Shown piece after piece: positions 1 to 9,392 of a stretch of DNA of 64,000 nt. The DNA is taken from assembly GCA_964390305.1 (NCBI GenBank), contig CAYMHT010000001.1:1-64000 (forward strand), given 5' to 3'. The position numbers and the translations under genes are program-made. The stretch comes from SKLM01 sp964390305. Its GTDB lineage: Bacteria > Chloroflexota > Anaerolineae > B4-G1. Position 1 is the stretch's first letter, and each line of letters opens with the position of its first letter. The notes under the pieces were generated by a model, which was given only the letters and a program-made list of their open reading frames with translations, ran no database searches and had not been told where the DNA came from.

Positions 1-1044
1 TTTCCCGCCTTGCCGGCTTTCGGGATCCTGCTGACGGATGGTCTGAGTCGCCTCTCCTCTGCTCGGTCCGCAGGCCGTCCGGGTTGGAGCGTGGGTGGCG
101 CAGTGAGTCTGGTGATGGGCGCTGTGGCTGTCTATTCGCTCGCCGGCGTACTGGCCCCGGCATTCGCTCCCCCGCGCCCCTTGGGCAACACTGAGATCGA
201 GAGTATACCGAATCAGATTGACGTCAAACTCGGGGCCACGGCACAGCTGCTCGGTTATGCAGTCACGCCGACGGAGGTCAAGCCTGGCGACACCGTGGAG
301 GTCGCGCTCTACTGGAAGCCCCTGGCGCGCACCCAGCACGACCTCGCCGTCTTTGTTCATCTGATGAGTGACGTAGGCGCCATGATCGCCCAGCGCGACA
401 CCTATCCTGGCCTGGGCCGGTACCCGACCACGGCGTGGGACCCCAGGGTCGTGTTCGCCGATATCTACCGAGTGGAGATTCCGAGCACTACCTACGCGCC
501 AGACAGTGGCTACGTGCAGGTGGGCCTTTACCTGCCTGATGGCCCTCGCCTCGCTACCGACGAGGGACAAGACACGGTACGGCTCGCAAACGTCACGGTG
601 GATCCGCACCCCGGCGCCGTCCCCAATCCCCTGGACATCAACTTCGGGGACAAAGTCGCATTGAAGGGATATACGCTTTATCCCCGGGTCGCAGGGCCAG
701 GTGATACCATCCAACTCACCCTCTACTGGGAGGCACTGGCGCCGATGGGGCTCGACTATCACGTATTTGCGCACGTCCTCGGCGACGAGAATCAGATCTG
801 GGCCAACAGCGACAGTCTGCTCACGGACGAAGTAGTCTGCAGCAGTCGGTGGAGGCCCGGCACGCTGGTCAAGGAGGTCCGGGAATTGACACTCCTTGAG
901 GCAACGCCGCCGGATTTCTACGATGTCGAGGTGGGACTCTACATACCAGGTCAAGACCGTTTGGAGATTCTGGCGGAGGACGGTCGTCACCTTGGAAATC
1001 GGACCCTCCTAACTACGGTCCGGGTCGTGAACGACCGTGGGTGA
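1..1044 (+). CDS. C-terminal part of a membrane protein with two beta-sandwich modules (5' end outside window)
   Basis: The reading frame is open from base 1, so the start lies upstream. What is visible is a short loop, one hydrophobic segment (about 96-165) and then two consecutive copies of a ~125-residue module: copy A about 211-606 and copy B about 625-1035. Each copy has the signature seen in the next genes: LLGY or LKGY near the start, then PGDT, a LYW strand, a VFVHL or VFAHV strand, a W-x-P turn, and a final VGLY strand. By comparison with the neighbours this is probably the end of a GT-C type glycosyltransferase, with the modules outside the membrane, but the catalytic part cannot be seen. 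The downstream gene overlaps its last 8 bases, so translation is probably coupled. Confidence 0.75.
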   Translation, partial: FPALPAFGILLTDGLSRLSSARSAGRPGWSVGGAVSLVMGAVAVYSLAGVLAPAFAPPRPLGNTEIESIPNQIDVKLGATAQLLGYAVTPTEVKPGDTVEVALYWKPLARTQHDLAVFVHLMSDVGAMIAQRDTYPGLGRYPTTAWDPRVVFADIYRVEIPSTTYAPDSGYVQVGLYLPDGPRLATDEGQDTVRLANVTVDPHPGAVPNPLDINFGDKVALKGYTLYPRVAGPGDTIQLTLYWEALAPMGLDYHVFAHVLGDENQIWANSDSLLTDEVVCSSRWRPGTLVKEVRELTLLEATPPDFYDVEVGLYIPGQDRLEILAEDGRHLGNRTLLTTVRVVNDRG

Positions 1045-3586
1045 ACCTCGATTGCGCCGCAGGTATTGGGGCAGCGCGCTCCTCCTCTTACTGCTATACG
1101 TCGGCGTGGCAGTGGGAACGACATATCCGCTCGTAGGTCACCTCACAACGCACCTACCCGGACAAACAACGGATACCTTGGTCCACTACTGGAACGGTTG
1201 GTGGGTGCGTCAGGCTTTGAGGAACGGTCAATCGCCCTTTCGCACCTCATATCTGTTCTACCCCCAGGGACTGAGTTTAGTATACCACAACTTCGCATGG
1301 CCCAGCATCCTGGGTTGGCTCGCATTGGAGCCCATAGTAGGAGGCTTTGCCGGCTACAACTTGGTCTTCCTTCTCAGCCTGGCTCTCTGCGGCTGGACAG
1401 CCTCTTTACTAGCATACGACCTGACTGGCGACAGACGGGCTGCGTTCCTCTCCGGTCTGATCTATCAGTGCTGGCCTTTTCGCATGGCCCAGCTGGATCA
1501 TCCTAATCTGATCAGCACCTACTCCATTCCGTTGTTCCTGCTGTTCTTGAACCGTACGGTACGCCGCCACCGGTGGCGGAGCGGTGTGTTCGCAGGCGGT
1601 TTCCTCGCTTTGGTTGGCTATACCCGATGGCAACTCCTGATTCCTGCTTCCATCATTGGGGGAATCTATCTGGCCTTCACCTTGCCTCGCGCTTGGGCTA
1701 CGCGTCATCAGTGGCTGCCCCCGCTACTGCTCGCGGGGAGCGTCGCTGCGCTGGCATTGACCCCGCCGGCGATGCTATTGATGAACGAGCAACAGACCAA
1801 TCCGGCAAGCTTGGTGAAGCAATCAGATGAGGTCGCAATGCAGACCGACCTGATGGCCTATCTGACCCCCAGCGCTGCCCACCCTATATTTGGCCCCTTC
1901 ACCGCGACAGCTTATGATCGATACTACAGCAATCGTAGCACAGGGCGCCGCTTCCCCGCCTACGTGGGTGTGGCGACACTGGCCTTAGCTTCTCTCGGCA
2001 TCTGGCGGGCTTCTCGAAAGAGCATCCCCTGGGTGGTCGGAGCAGTTGTGCTGATCTCGTTGGCCTTGGGGATGGACCTGCGGATCAACGGCAACGTATA
2101 TCCAGCTCTTCCGATGCCCTATCGCCTAGCAAGCAAGAGCTTCCTGGTGCGTCTATTGCGCTTTCCCGACCGCTTCAGTCTGTTTGTGGCGCTGCCGATG
2201 TCCATGCTGGCCGCGCATGGCACATCTCACGTTCTGCAGGCCTTTCGCCATGACAGCAAGAGGCTCGCAGCCAGCACGATGTGCCTGCTATGTGGAGCTG
2301 TTGTATTCGAATACCTGGCAGTACCCGCGCCCCACAGGGATCCCCAGGCGTCAGACTTCTACCGAGAGATAGCTCACGAATCCCAGGAGTTCGCCATACT
2401 GAATCTGCCAATCAACTCCCAGAAGTCGAAAGAGTACATGTTTGCGCAAGTGACCCACCAACACCCGATCCTCCAGGGAAAGTCAGCTCGTTTACCAGAA
2501 GGCACGTATACCTATCTCGACACCCGTCCCTTGCTGCGAAGCCTAAAGCAGTCCGGTGAGATCGATCCAGCGCTTACCGACGTCAGTCGTCAGCTAACCT
2601 CCCTTGCGGACGACGACGTGGCCTACATCGTCCTGCACAAGCAGGAAGTTGAGGCCGATCGCGTGGCCCGCTGGCGTCGTTATCTCTTGACCACCCCTCG
2701 CTTCGAAGATCACCTGATTGCTGCTTTCTCTACGTCTCCTGTAGCAGGGCGGGATTTCCCTCTGGCACAGGAGCTTTTGCCCGGTATCGGGCCCGTGCAC
2801 ATCGTTACCTCGACTGGTTGCCTCGACCCTGGAGGGGTGCTAGAGGTAGATATTGGGTGGGGCACAGCACGATCTCTGACACAGGACTTCAGCCTGGAGA
2901 TATCCCTCGCATCGAACGAAGGAACGACTGCAGAGAGTCGGGTCTATGCTCTGTCTTCGGACTGGCCCACGTCCAACTGGCCGGCGAATGCCCTGGTGTG
3001 GGGTTATTATCCTTTCCACGTGAGCACATCGCTACCCCGTGGCACCTACGCCGTCGAACTGGCCCTGGTCGACGCAGTGACCGCCGAGAAGGTGGGGCAC
3101 TCGATGCTCGCTGGAGAGGTGAGAGTCCCCCGCACCAGGTGCGTCTTTCCTGTCCCCCCGGGTGCCACAAGTGTGAACTCGGTATTTGGCGACGCTCTGC
3201 GGCTCTTGGGTTACCGGTTGCTCCGCCAGGGGGACGAATTGGAGATCACTCTCTACTGGCGTTCGGAACAGAGAATGGAGACCGATTACAAGATCTTCGT
3301 CCATGTCTTTGAGCCAACCACCAAAGCTCCCGTAGCGCAGGACGACTCCATGCCCAAGCGGTGGGCCCATCCAACCACATTGTGGGCACCTGGAGAGCGG
3401 GTGGCAGACGTCATCCCTGTCTCGCTCAAAGGCGTGCCGCAAGGAGAATACGGCGTAGCAGTCGGAGTCTATGATCCGCAGACGATGGAACGTCTCCCTG
3501 TCGTCGGTGCCGAGAATCGGTTTTATCCCGATGATCGCCTCATCCTACAACGAGAGACCGTCGTGGTGGAGAATTCCAAGCCATGA
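1037..3586 (+). CDS. GT-C-like multi-pass membrane protein with C-terminal beta-sandwich module
   Basis: 849 residues from a GTG start that overlaps the previous gene by 8 bases. The N-terminal ~450 residues are many hydrophobic segments with a long first external loop (HYWNGWW, then LFYPQG), a pattern typical of Chloroflexota GT-C-like proteins of uncertain donor. Residues ~575-705 look like a degenerate beta domain. Residues ~713-840 are a clear copy of the module shared across this cluster (LLGY, ITLYW, YKIFVHVF, WAPGE, VAVGVYDPQT). I see no classical Asp-Glu PMT dyad in the first loop, so catalysis is unproven. The stop overlaps the next ATG (ATGA), which implies an operon. Probable role: transfer of sugars from polyprenyl-phosphate donors at the outer face of the membrane, or a structural relative of such enzymes. 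Confidence 0.75.
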   Translation: MGEPRLRRRYWGSALLLLLLYVGVAVGTTYPLVGHLTTHLPGQTTDTLVHYWNGWWVRQALRNGQSPFRTSYLFYPQGLSLVYHNFAWPSILGWLALEPIVGGFAGYNLVFLLSLALCGWTASLLAYDLTGDRRAAFLSGLIYQCWPFRMAQLDHPNLISTYSIPLFLLFLNRTVRRHRWRSGVFAGGFLALVGYTRWQLLIPASIIGGIYLAFTLPRAWATRHQWLPPLLLAGSVAALALTPPAMLLMNEQQTNPASLVKQSDEVAMQTDLMAYLTPSAAHPIFGPFTATAYDRYYSNRSTGRRFPAYVGVATLALASLGIWRASRKSIPWVVGAVVLISLALGMDLRINGNVYPALPMPYRLASKSFLVRLLRFPDRFSLFVALPMSMLAAHGTSHVLQAFRHDSKRLAASTMCLLCGAVVFEYLAVPAPHRDPQASDFYREIAHESQEFAILNLPINSQKSKEYMFAQVTHQHPILQGKSARLPEGTYTYLDTRPLLRSLKQSGEIDPALTDVSRQLTSLADDDVAYIVLHKQEVEADRVARWRRYLLTTPRFEDHLIAAFSTSPVAGRDFPLAQELLPGIGPVHIVTSTGCLDPGGVLEVDIGWGTARSLTQDFSLEISLASNEGTTAESRVYALSSDWPTSNWPANALVWGYYPFHVSTSLPRGTYAVELALVDAVTAEKVGHSMLAGEVRVPRTRCVFPVPPGATSVNSVFGDALRLLGYRLLRQGDELEITLYWRSEQRMETDYKIFVHVFEPTTKAPVAQDDSMPKRWAHPTTLWAPGERVADVIPVSLKGVPQGEYGVAVGVYDPQTMERLPVVGAENRFYPDDRLILQRETVVVENSKP

Positions 3587-5598
3587 GCAGACAGTGGCAA
3601 TGGGCCATCCTCACGGGGATACTTCTGCTGGCTGCCGCGATGCGCCTCGTGGCGCTAGGCCAGGTACCTCCTGGGTTAGCTCATGATGAAGTCGCCAACT
3701 GGCTCATCGCCCAGGATATCCTGAGCGGAAAGCACACGATCTACTTCACCGCCGCCTACGGCCACGAACCGCTCTACCAGTACGTGCAGGCGGCCACCGT
3801 CGGGCTTTTCGGGGACCACTGGCTGGGGCTGCGCTGGCCCTCTTTCGCTTTCGGCCTGCTGGGCATTGTAGCGATCTATGCCCTGATGCGACGTCTGTTT
3901 GGCGCACCCGTCGCTCTGCTGACTATCACCTGGCTGACCGTGAGCTTTTGGCCTCTGTTCTACGCTCGGGTCGGCCTACGAGCTATTACGCTGCCTCTCA
4001 CTGCCGCGCTCTCCGCCTACTTCCTCTGCCATGCCCCCAACCAGCCAGCCAGTCCAACAACACACCAAGCCAGTGGTGCCTCAACACGTCAACTTGCCAA
4101 TGCACTGCTTGCGGGGCTCTTCCTCGGCTTGAGCCTGTACACCTACATGGCGGCTCGTATTCTTCCCTTCATCTTCGTTACGTTCCTCGTGTATTCAATG
4201 CTTGTTTCCTCATCTCGTCTTGATGTCCGCTGGTCTCACCTGCTTGTGCTGTTTCTTGTCGCTCTCCTCGTGTCCATCCCTCTCGTAATCTGGCTGGCGA
4301 CCCACCCTGGCGCCGAATATCGCATCTCGGAGATCCGAGAACCGCTCGACCGTCTACTTGCGGGCGACCCGACGTTGGTCTGGCAGAATCTGATCGCCAA
4401 CCTCAAGTCCTTTACGATCGCTGGTGATCCTTGGCCCCATCAGAATCTGCCCGGGCGTCCGGTTTTCGCCGACCCGATCGGTGCCGTGTTGTTCTACGCC
4501 GGCGTCGGCATCGCGCTGTGGCGCTGGCACGATCCACGCTACGGCTTTCTGCTCATCTGGCTGATCGGCGCGCTCGGCCCCAGCGTCGCCACCTCTGTCG
4601 CCCCTAGCTCTATCCGCAATATCCTCGGGCTGGTCGTCGTCTTTGCCTTCCCCGCGATCGCGCTCGCCGAAGCAGGCCGCTGGTTCAAAGGCGAGGTGCA
4701 AGGTGTAGCGAACAGGATACAGCGCTGGCCCTTCTTTCTTGTTGCCTCCTGCTTCTTACTTCTCACTCCCTGTCTCCTTCTCACTGGGCGCGACTACTTC
4801 GTCCGCTGGCCCCGGAATGAAGACGTCCGCTATTTCTACCAAACTGACCTGACCGCCGTGGCCCATCGGCTGGACGAACGGTCACCAGGGACGCCCGCTG
4901 TCGTGGCAGGACTTTCAGTGCACACGATGGATCGCCCAACGCTGCAGCTCACCGCTTCCGAGCGCGTCGATGACGTCCGCCTCTGCGATACCCGCGAGAC
5001 ACTCGTCCTCCCCGCGTCAGCCAGGAATGAAGGACGGCTGTTTGTGCCTCGCATTGTCCCCTTCGATCCAGATCTCGAGCAGCGGCTCTTGAAGTGGGGA
5101 GCGGACCTTGCAACGTATCAGAATGGGGCCTTCATCACCTATCGCTTGCCCGATCGTACCTCGCTGGAGCGCAATCTGGAGCTTCTAGCGGATGAGGCTG
5201 CTTTGCCCGACGGCTCGGTGGTGGAGCTCCCGGCCTCCTTCGGCGGCCACCTTGTTTTCCTCGGCTATGAGTGGCTCCAGAGTAATGGCGGCACTCTCAA
5301 GCTGCTGACATATTGGCGCGTTGAGGATCCGCCATCCACTCGGCTCAAAATCTTCGTACATCTGGTGGACGAGACCGGTCACCAAGTTGGTCAACACGAC
5401 GGCCTGGGCAGCCCCCCGCAGGGATGGGCCCCTGGGGACTTGGTCGTACAGAAGCACTTTATAGCGTCCTCCGAGCCGGTTGCCCCTGGGCTTTTCAGCC
5501 CACAAGTCGGCCTGTATAATCCCTCCTCCGGGTCACGGCTCTCCGTCGCCGGTTTTGAGCGATTGTCTCTATCACCCGATGAGGCGAAGGCACCCTGA
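3583..5598 (+). CDS. GT39/PMT-family glycosyltransferase with C-terminal beta-sandwich module
   Basis: 671 residues; the ATG overlaps the previous TGA. The N-terminal half is a polytopic GT-C domain. The first external loop carries His-Asp-Glu (residues ~35-37, LAHDEVANW), the acidic motif expected of the PMT_2/ArnT class, followed by HEPLYQY, which takes the place of the usual HPP motif. This class moves a sugar from a polyprenyl-phosphate carrier to a protein or lipid acceptor outside the cell. Residues ~546-665 are the shared module (FLGYEW, LLTYWR, KIFVHLVD, WAPGD, QVGLYNPSSG). The catalytic part is clearly related to that of the gene at 9389-11458 (WPLFYARVGLRAITLPL versus WPLFFSRVALRGITLPL), so the two are paralogues. 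The acceptor and donor are unknown. Confidence 0.83.
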   Translation: MSRQWQWAILTGILLLAAAMRLVALGQVPPGLAHDEVANWLIAQDILSGKHTIYFTAAYGHEPLYQYVQAATVGLFGDHWLGLRWPSFAFGLLGIVAIYALMRRLFGAPVALLTITWLTVSFWPLFYARVGLRAITLPLTAALSAYFLCHAPNQPASPTTHQASGASTRQLANALLAGLFLGLSLYTYMAARILPFIFVTFLVYSMLVSSSRLDVRWSHLLVLFLVALLVSIPLVIWLATHPGAEYRISEIREPLDRLLAGDPTLVWQNLIANLKSFTIAGDPWPHQNLPGRPVFADPIGAVLFYAGVGIALWRWHDPRYGFLLIWLIGALGPSVATSVAPSSIRNILGLVVVFAFPAIALAEAGRWFKGEVQGVANRIQRWPFFLVASCFLLLTPCLLLTGRDYFVRWPRNEDVRYFYQTDLTAVAHRLDERSPGTPAVVAGLSVHTMDRPTLQLTASERVDDVRLCDTRETLVLPASARNEGRLFVPRIVPFDPDLEQRLLKWGADLATYQNGAFITYRLPDRTSLERNLELLADEAALPDGSVVELPASFGGHLVFLGYEWLQSNGGTLKLLTYWRVEDPPSTRLKIFVHLVDETGHQVGQHDGLGSPPQGWAPGDLVVQKHFIASSEPVAPGLFSPQVGLYNPSSGSRLSVAGFERLSLSPDEAKAP

Positions 5599-5651
5599 GC
5601 ACGATGGTTCGCATTCGGCCCGATTGATCGAAGTTCTAGAAGGTGCTTAGG

Positions 5652-7727
5652 ATGGCACAAGACAAACAACAGCGTCACTGGCTGCCCCCGTGGGCCGTCT
5701 CTGTCTTCATCTTTCTGTTAGCCTTCTTGCCACGTGCTGTCTACCCGGTCTCCCGGCCAATGCAGTGGTACACCCGCGCTGTTCGATTTAGCGATGCGCT
5801 GCTGGCGCAGGACTGGGCAGAAGCGTATCAGCGCTATCACCCTGGCGTGTCTACGATGTGGCTCTCCAGCATCGGCGTGAGGCTCTATGCCTGGCAGAAA
5901 GGGCTGTCAACTGATCAGTTGTTGGGCACCGCGCCGACCAAGCCCGGCGTCCTAAACGACGCGGTCACAGCAGGCGTAATCCCATTGGCTGTCGTCATTG
6001 CCCTGTGCATTGGCCTGTCATACGTGCTGCTCAGCCGCATCACTGAGCCCAAGGTCGCATTTGCAGGTAGTTGTCTGCTCGCATTGGACCCTTTCTACAT
6101 CCCCCACAGCAAAGTGCTTCACGTAGATGCCCTGTTGGCGACGTTCATGCTCACGAGTGCCCTGTTCTTGCTCAACTTCCTTCGCCATTCCAGGTCGCTC
6201 GATCTGATCTTGAGCGGCGCGTTCGCCGGGCTGGCATTTCTCAGCAAGAGTCCTTCCTGCTTCCTCATCCCCTACGCAGCCCTGGTAGTAGGGACACACA
6301 ATGTTCTGCCTCATATCAGATCGGGACAAAAGCGATGGACGCACCCATTCTGGGAGACAACCCGCGTCATGCTGCTCTGGGGCATGGTTGCCTGTGTGGT
6401 CTTTGTCGCGCTCTGGCCAGCAATGTGGGTCGAACCGGTGAGTACACTGCGCAAGATAGCAGCGAGAGTCCTGTTTCACATTGGGACCGCGCACTACAAC
6501 CCTGTCTTCTTCGTCGGCGGGGTCACCCACGAAGACCCTGGCCCACTTTTCTATCTAGCGACTATCGCGTGGAAGACGACCCTGGTCACGCTGCCGATGC
6601 TGTGCGCTGCGATCCTCTTCGAGGCTCGTCAACTGCGGCGAGGTAAGGGAAACGGGATGGTATGGTTGTTCGCAGCATACGCTGCCTTCTTCACAGCCCA
6701 AATGTGCTTGAGTGCGCGAAAGGAGCTAGTTTATCTGTTGCCCGCTTTCCCGGCACTGGACATGCTGGCGGCGCTGGGCGTAGCGCGGACAGCGGATTCG
6801 GTGACCCGAGTCCGCCGTTGGCAGAGACTGGATTGGTTGCCGTCGGCGATAGTAGGCGGAGTGCTCGTGTTGCAGGCGGTCTTGGTGCTGCCGCGTCATC
6901 CCTACTACGGTACACTTCACAACCGTCTGCTGGGTGGAACGCGGGTGGCGCAGTACATCCTTCCGCTCCAAGATCAAGGAGAGGGACTAGATCTGGCGGG
7001 GCAATACCTGAACACCCTACCTCGAGCACAACGTGCCAGGGCAGGCCTCTATAGACGCAGCGCTTCCATCTTTCGGCGCAACTTCGTGGGTGCAACCAGC
7101 AACATAAGCGACCCCCGTGCCAACTACCGGATCTACTACGTTAACCAGGTAATGCGTCGTCTCGGGAGCGAGGCGTGGGAGGAGATGTGGCATCTCGACC
7201 GGCAGGAGGAGCCTCTGTGGACGGTGACCTTTGGGGGTGTCACCTACGTCTGGGTCTATGGCGCGCCACCGGCAAAGCCAGCCGCTGGCGGGCCCGAGTA
7301 CGAAGTGAACTGCCAATTTGGTGAGCATATCCAGCTGGACCGCGTGCGCATCAGCACCGAGGTGCTCGCTCCGGGCGACAAACTGACCGTCGTGCCAGTC
7401 TGGATGTCGAACGGCGACATCGAGAGAAGCTACAAGGTCTTCTGCCACATCCTGTCCCAGACCGGCGAGTTGGCCGCACAGCGAGACGATTTTCCCCTCG
7501 CAGGCGTCCGCCAGACGCCGAGTTGGCGGCCCGGCGAACTCATCGAGGACAGCTACGAGATAAAGCTAGAGGACGATATGCCCCCGGGCGAGTATCAGGT
7601 CTCACTAGGGATGTATGATCCAGAGAGTATGCACCGCCTACCCGTCTATGACGCGGCTGGCAGGCAGTTGGCTGACGAGCGAGTTGTTCTGACATCCGTG
7701 CGCGTTGAACAACGGACACAGGACTGA
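5652..7727 (+). CDS. PMT_2-like polytopic glycosyltransferase with C-terminal module, acidic dyad not visible
   Basis: 692 residues from ATG 5652, preceded by an AAGGTG ribosome site; a GTG at 5643 is an alternative. The N-terminal ~450 residues are polytopic and resemble the PMT_2 group of GT39 proteins (RYHPGVSTMW in the first loop, later HEDPGPLFY and ARKELVYLLPAFPALD). The position where most family members have Asp-Glu reads SRPMQWYTRAV, so the usual catalytic acid is not evident. Residues ~550-690 form the shared module (KLTVVPVW, YKVFCHIL, WRPGELIED, VSLGMYDPES). It sits 53 bases after the previous gene and 24 before the next, on the same strand. It could be an active subfamily using another residue or an inactive partner. 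Confidence 0.78.
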   Translation: MAQDKQQRHWLPPWAVSVFIFLLAFLPRAVYPVSRPMQWYTRAVRFSDALLAQDWAEAYQRYHPGVSTMWLSSIGVRLYAWQKGLSTDQLLGTAPTKPGVLNDAVTAGVIPLAVVIALCIGLSYVLLSRITEPKVAFAGSCLLALDPFYIPHSKVLHVDALLATFMLTSALFLLNFLRHSRSLDLILSGAFAGLAFLSKSPSCFLIPYAALVVGTHNVLPHIRSGQKRWTHPFWETTRVMLLWGMVACVVFVALWPAMWVEPVSTLRKIAARVLFHIGTAHYNPVFFVGGVTHEDPGPLFYLATIAWKTTLVTLPMLCAAILFEARQLRRGKGNGMVWLFAAYAAFFTAQMCLSARKELVYLLPAFPALDMLAALGVARTADSVTRVRRWQRLDWLPSAIVGGVLVLQAVLVLPRHPYYGTLHNRLLGGTRVAQYILPLQDQGEGLDLAGQYLNTLPRAQRARAGLYRRSASIFRRNFVGATSNISDPRANYRIYYVNQVMRRLGSEAWEEMWHLDRQEEPLWTVTFGGVTYVWVYGAPPAKPAAGGPEYEVNCQFGEHIQLDRVRISTEVLAPGDKLTVVPVWMSNGDIERSYKVFCHILSQTGELAAQRDDFPLAGVRQTPSWRPGELIEDSYEIKLEDDMPPGEYQVSLGMYDPESMHRLPVYDAAGRQLADERVVLTSVRVEQRTQD

Positions 7728-7751
7728 CAGCAAGGCAGCCCTACGGTTTCC

Positions 7752-9392
7752 ATGAAGCATTGTATGGCTCCGCGGTTCCTCATCGTCCTCCTGTTGCTGA
7801 TCTCCTTCGGCCTGTGCCTCACCAGTGCGATACAAAAATCGCCAACAATGGATGAGCAAAACCACATTGCCCGGGGAGCTGCCTATCTGGGTACCGGCGA
7901 TCCACGCCTGAACATCGAGCATCCGCCGGTGGTCAACGTCCTCAGCGCGCTGCCCTCCCACCTCCTGCTCGATCTCCGTCTGCCACTCGACGAGTGGTGG
8001 GAGGTTGCGGAATGGTACCACTTCGCCGACAACTTCTTGTGGCATGCCAACCAGGATCCCGACGCCATCGTCTTCCTCTCCCGCCTGCCCATCATCGGAC
8101 TGGGGCTGTTGCTGACCTCCCTTGTCTTCCGTTGGGCGCGCAGGCGCTTCGGTGCGTGGGGTGGACTGCTTGCGGCTGCCTTCTGTGGGCTGGATCCCAA
8201 TATCCTGGCCCATGAGCGGCTCTCGACGACAGACCTGGGTGCCACCTTCTTCATCCTCCTGGCTGCTTATGCGTTCTGGCGGCTCTCGCGGCAACTCTCT
8301 CCACGGCGCGTCCTGGCTGCCGGTTTGGCACTGGGGCTCGCTTTCGCCGCCAAGCTCTCGGCACTGGTCTTCGGTCCCATCCTGGGCCTCACGTTCCTCC
8401 TGGATGGGATGCGCCACAGCTCACACCGCGCGCGTCACCTGCTGCGCCGTCTGGCCCTCGGCGCGGCGGTGGCGACGCTGGCGCTACTGGTGATTTGGGG
8501 CAGCTACCTTTTCCAGGTAGGACCGTTCGAAGGCATCAGCGTCCCAGCGCCAGCACCGCCTTACCTCGAGGGTGTGCAAGCCATACTAAGTCTCGCCGCC
8601 GGGGGTCGACCGGCTTACCTGCTGGGCCGGATCAGCACCGAAGGCTGGTGGTACTACTTCCCGGTCGCTTTCGCGGTCAAGACGCCCCTGCCCACTCTGC
8701 TCGGCCTGCTCGTCGCAAGCCTAGTGATGATTCTGCAACCGAGCCGCGACGACCTGTTCGTCTGGTTTCCGCCGCTGGCTTTCTTCCTAATCCTCATGAC
8801 CGCTCGTCTCAACCTGGGGTATCGGCACTTATTGCCCATCCTGCCTTTCCTCGCCATCCATGTTGGTCGCCTTGCTCAACCCTCTGCCTTTCGCTTTCTG
8901 GCGCATCAGTCCTCACAGGTTGACTTATGCCGCTTTGTAAGTATCGTCCTCGCCGCCTGGCTGACAGCGAGCACCGTCTCGATCTATCCTCACTTCCTCG
9001 CCTACTTCAGTCCCCTCGGTGGCGGCCCAGAGAACGGCTGGCGCATCCTCGTCGATTCCAACATCGATTGGGGCCAGGATCTGAAAGAGCTGCGGAAGTG
9101 GATGGTGCACGGAAACGTTGAGCGGGTCAAGCTGAGCTGGTTTGGGAGCGCTCCGCCGGAGGCTTACGGCATAGAGCACCAGTTGCTGGTCGGCGTCCCT
9201 CATGGGTTCACGATGTGGCAAGATCCGCCCTTCAATCCTGATCAACCAGAGCCGGGGGTTTACGCAATAAGCGTGACCAATCTGGTAGGAGCAGCGCTTC
9301 CCGACCCAGACCTGTACGCGTGGTTCCGGAGGCATCCGCCCGACGATCGAGTCGGCTACACCATCTTCATCTATCGAGTCGAAGCGCCATGA
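7752..9392 (+). CDS. GT39 (PMT_2) family glycosyltransferase without the C-terminal module
   Basis: 546 residues; ATG 7752, with a second ATG at 7764. This is the most canonical GT39 protein of the block. It has a first-loop Asp-Glu (TMDEQNH, residues ~33-37), then NIEHPPVVN, several transmembrane segments, and the familiar C-terminal DSNIDWGQDLKEL motif that marks a widespread group of dolichyl- or undecaprenyl-phosphate-dependent transferases. Unlike all its neighbours it ends without the beta-sandwich module, so it serves as an internal control showing that the module is an addition and not part of the catalytic fold. Its stop overlaps the next start (ATGA at 9389-9392). Confidence 0.85.
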   Translation: MKHCMAPRFLIVLLLLISFGLCLTSAIQKSPTMDEQNHIARGAAYLGTGDPRLNIEHPPVVNVLSALPSHLLLDLRLPLDEWWEVAEWYHFADNFLWHANQDPDAIVFLSRLPIIGLGLLLTSLVFRWARRRFGAWGGLLAAAFCGLDPNILAHERLSTTDLGATFFILLAAYAFWRLSRQLSPRRVLAAGLALGLAFAAKLSALVFGPILGLTFLLDGMRHSSHRARHLLRRLALGAAVATLALLVIWGSYLFQVGPFEGISVPAPAPPYLEGVQAILSLAAGGRPAYLLGRISTEGWWYYFPVAFAVKTPLPTLLGLLVASLVMILQPSRDDLFVWFPPLAFFLILMTARLNLGYRHLLPILPFLAIHVGRLAQPSAFRFLAHQSSQVDLCRFVSIVLAAWLTASTVSIYPHFLAYFSPLGGGPENGWRILVDSNIDWGQDLKELRKWMVHGNVERVKLSWFGSAPPEAYGIEHQLLVGVPHGFTMWQDPPFNPDQPEPGVYAISVTNLVGAALPDPDLYAWFRRHPPDDRVGYTIFIYRVEAP

